This document shows positions 5,165 through 7,070 of a stretch of DNA of 7,070 bases, piece by piece (within the stretch, counting starts at the first letter, position 1; each line of letters begins with the position of its first letter). A model generated the notes under the pieces. It searched no databases. It was given only the letters and a program-made list of their open reading frames with translations, and was not told the origin of the DNA. Source of the stretch: Verrucomicrobiota bacterium (GTDB lineage: Bacteria; Verrucomicrobiota; Verrucomicrobiia; Opitutales; Seribacteraceae); contig JAURNO010000019.1 in the NCBI GenBank assembly GCA_030830145.1, positions 1-7,070 on the forward strand, in the 5' to 3' direction. The position numbers were made by a program, and so were the translations under genes.

Positions 5165-7070
5165 ATGGAAGACGAAACATATGGGTTGAGCGTTCAGGAA
5201 TTCAGCGAGAAATCGCCTGACGTGGACGAGTTGAAACGGGACTTTGATGATGCGAAGGCGAATTTAAGCTTTTGGATGGACAAGGCGGAGGACGCGCGGG
5301 AATGCCGCTTCAACGAATGGGCGGGCAAGAACGACACGGGCAAGAAGATCGGCCCCGAAGCTTTTCCTTGGGATGGCGCGTCCGATCTCAGTCCCCAGCT
5401 TGTGAATCCTTTGATCGAGGGGGACGTTGCGTTTCTCCAACAGGCATTGACTCAGGCGAATTTGGTGGCGGCCCCCGTCGAATCGGGCGACGTAGCCTCG
5501 GCCAAGCTGGTGACCGAATTCCTTCGATGGCGGATGGGCTCGATGGAGGAGCTTGGCCGGGAAGCCGCCATCGGCGCGAATTACCTTTTGCAAAACGGCC
5601 TGACTTTCTTCGGCACTTCATGGAAGAGGGAAACGACTCGAGTTTTTCGCCCGATCAACCTGGAAGAGATTGCGGCTCAATCGCCCGAATTGGCGATGGC
5701 CATCGAAGATCCCGAAATGAAGGATGCGGTGGCCGAAATGTTTAAACAAGCCTACCCGAAACTAAAGAAGGGTCGGATCAATCGAGTGATCAAGGAACTT
5801 CGAGAGGACGGAGTGAGCGAAATTCCGACCGAAAAAGTGGTCGAAAACAGACCGTGCGTAAAAGCGTACGAGTTGGGGAGAGAGATCGTGGTGGACAGCA
5901 ACGTGATCGACTTGGAATCGGCCAGGGCGATTTACTGCATTCATTACTTCAGCCCCGAAGCTTTGAAGCAGAAGGTGAATGACGGATGGGATGCCCAATG
6001 GATCGACGAATTGCTCGAGAACTCGAAAGGGACTTACACGGAGGAGAGTTACTCGAACAACCTTATAACCTATGGTTCGACGAGCGGCTACGGAGACGAA
6101 CATTATGACGGTATGGTCCGAGTGGTCGTCGCCTATCGTAAAGAGATCGACCCGATGGACGAGGTGCCGGTCGTCACGCAAACCGTGTTTGCCGACGAGG
6201 TCGATGGCGCGGCTTACCACAAACCGATTCAATATGACGAGGGAAGGTATCCGTTCGTATGCATTACGAGGGAAAGCCTGAATCACCGTCTGCTCGACTC
6301 GAGGGGCTATCCTGAAATTTTGAAGGACTACCAAATTGCGGTAAAGACGGAGATGGACGCCAGGCGTGACCGTGCCTCGATGTCCACGGTTCCCCCGGTC
6401 GAATATTTAGCGGGAAAAAAGCCCTCTGCGATTGGCCCTGGTAGCCAAATCGCAGTAAGGAGAAGGGGAGAGGTCGGATTCATGGAGATCCCTCGATACT
6501 CGCCCGCATCGATGGAGGTGGAAATGCAACTCAGGCAGATTGCCAACCGCATGACCGGTCGGGCCACTTCGGAGGCGGATGCGGTCGAAGCGAACGTCCT
6601 TCGTCAGAACTTGGTCAATCGATGGCTGATGGGCTGGAAGCAAATCCTGAAGCGGGTCTGGTGCCTCGATAGGGCATATGCGGGCCCGCAAGTATGGTTC
6701 CGGGTGACGAACAACGAACAGGGCGCCACCTTGATCATGGACGAGACTAGCGAGTTATATGACTTCAATATCTCATGGAACTCGATGAATGCGGACGAGT
6801 CCAAGGTGATTGAGAAATTGGACACGGTGGGCAAGTTGATGGCTCAATATGACCGATCAGGCCAGGCTCGTTATGACGTATACCTTCGCAAAGTGATCGA
6901 GGCCATCGACCCGAATCTGGCCAATCAATTGATTGCTCCGATGCAGGAGGCGACCGACAAGGAGATCGAGGAAACCTCGGCTGACTTTGCAAAGATTGCA
7001 TCGGGCCAGGTCGTAAACGCTCCGCAAAATTCAAATTCTCAACTTCGGTTGAGTGTCTTGCAAAGCATCG
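5165..7070 (+). CDS. Phage portal protein, N-terminal 635 residues (runs off the edge)
   Basis: The frame is open from the ATG to the last base with no stop, giving 635 residues. GGAGG at 5150-5154 stands 10 nt before the ATG. It is most likely the portal, the ring at the head vertex through which terminase pumps DNA. Signs: position just after large terminase; FPWDGASDLSPQLVNPLI at residues 67-84, typical of the N-terminus of large P22-like portals; GRYPFVCITRES at about 360-371; a mostly helical Arg/Lys- and Glu-rich body; no signal peptide or membrane segment. The segment from about 200 to 340 is charged and has no motif I can name. Length over 635 residues fits P22-type portals rather than the shorter lambda or HK97 types. 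No enzyme motif argues otherwise. A collar or head-to-tail connector is less likely. Confidence 0.78.
   Translation, partial: MEDETYGLSVQEFSEKSPDVDELKRDFDDAKANLSFWMDKAEDARECRFNEWAGKNDTGKKIGPEAFPWDGASDLSPQLVNPLIEGDVAFLQQALTQANLVAAPVESGDVASAKLVTEFLRWRMGSMEELGREAAIGANYLLQNGLTFFGTSWKRETTRVFRPINLEEIAAQSPELAMAIEDPEMKDAVAEMFKQAYPKLKKGRINRVIKELREDGVSEIPTEKVVENRPCVKAYELGREIVVDSNVIDLESARAIYCIHYFSPEALKQKVNDGWDAQWIDELLENSKGTYTEESYSNNLITYGSTSGYGDEHYDGMVRVVVAYRKEIDPMDEVPVVTQTVFADEVDGAAYHKPIQYDEGRYPFVCITRESLNHRLLDSRGYPEILKDYQIAVKTEMDARRDRASMSTVPPVEYLAGKKPSAIGPGSQIAVRRRGEVGFMEIPRYSPASMEVEMQLRQIANRMTGRATSEADAVEANVLRQNLVNRWLMGWKQILKRVWCLDRAYAGPQVWFRVTNNEQGATLIMDETSELYDFNISWNSMNADESKVIEKLDTVGKLMAQYDRSGQARYDVYLRKVIEAIDPNLANQLIAPMQEATDKEIEETSADFAKIASGQVVNAPQNSNSQLRLSVLQSI

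Noticed and set aside
5762..6334. 190-codon antisense frame opposite the portal gene
   Set aside because: Same codon-bias effect; no ribosome site and no recognisable domain.

Overview
The window reads as a piece of a tailed double-stranded DNA phage or prophage. It crosses from a replication module (left, about 1-1624) to a packaging and head module (right, about 2959-7070). The packaging side rests on a textbook large terminase, with ATPase and nuclease motifs, followed by a portal-like protein that runs off the right edge. The replication side is the end of a primase-like protein and a RepA-type ring-helicase ATPase. There are no tRNA or rRNA genes, transposases, integrases or CRISPR repeats. 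The host cannot be read from the window. The primase C-terminus and the minus-strand helix-turn-helix (HTH) protein remind me of proteins from phages and genomes of the Verrucomicrobia/Lentisphaerae group, but that is recall, not a search.

Layout. (1) 3-1624, plus strand: a primase-like C-terminus, an overlapping 60-codon ORF and the RepA-like ATPase, packed as one operon. (2) 1625-2116: 492 bp without a credible gene but full of structure. It holds a 13-bp-arm palindrome built from TAG/CTA triplets around a TATATATA core, a GC-rich multibranched fold closed by 7- and 9-bp long-range helices, and a set of hairpins and AAAGGCTTTTT repeats that may end transcription. (3) 2117-2653, minus strand: a HTH protein with the layout of a small terminase or phage regulator. 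(4) 2654-2958: a divergent control region with inverted repeats, CATAAAA boxes at helical spacing, a G7AG5 run, a 49-bp imperfect palindrome and a promoter placed so that the terminase mRNA may be leaderless. (5) 2959-7070, plus strand: large terminase, a HTH protein, a very small sigma-region-4-like HTH protein and the portal. Gaps are 1-2 bp or overlaps, so this is one operon.

Working together (inference): the primase and helicase copy the genome, the terminase threads DNA through the portal into the head, and three small HTH proteins around the terminase gene are candidates for DNA recognition in packaging or for timing of late transcription. The least explained parts are the two structured non-coding stretches (1652-1838 and 2840-2911) and the sigma-like mini-protein between terminase and portal.
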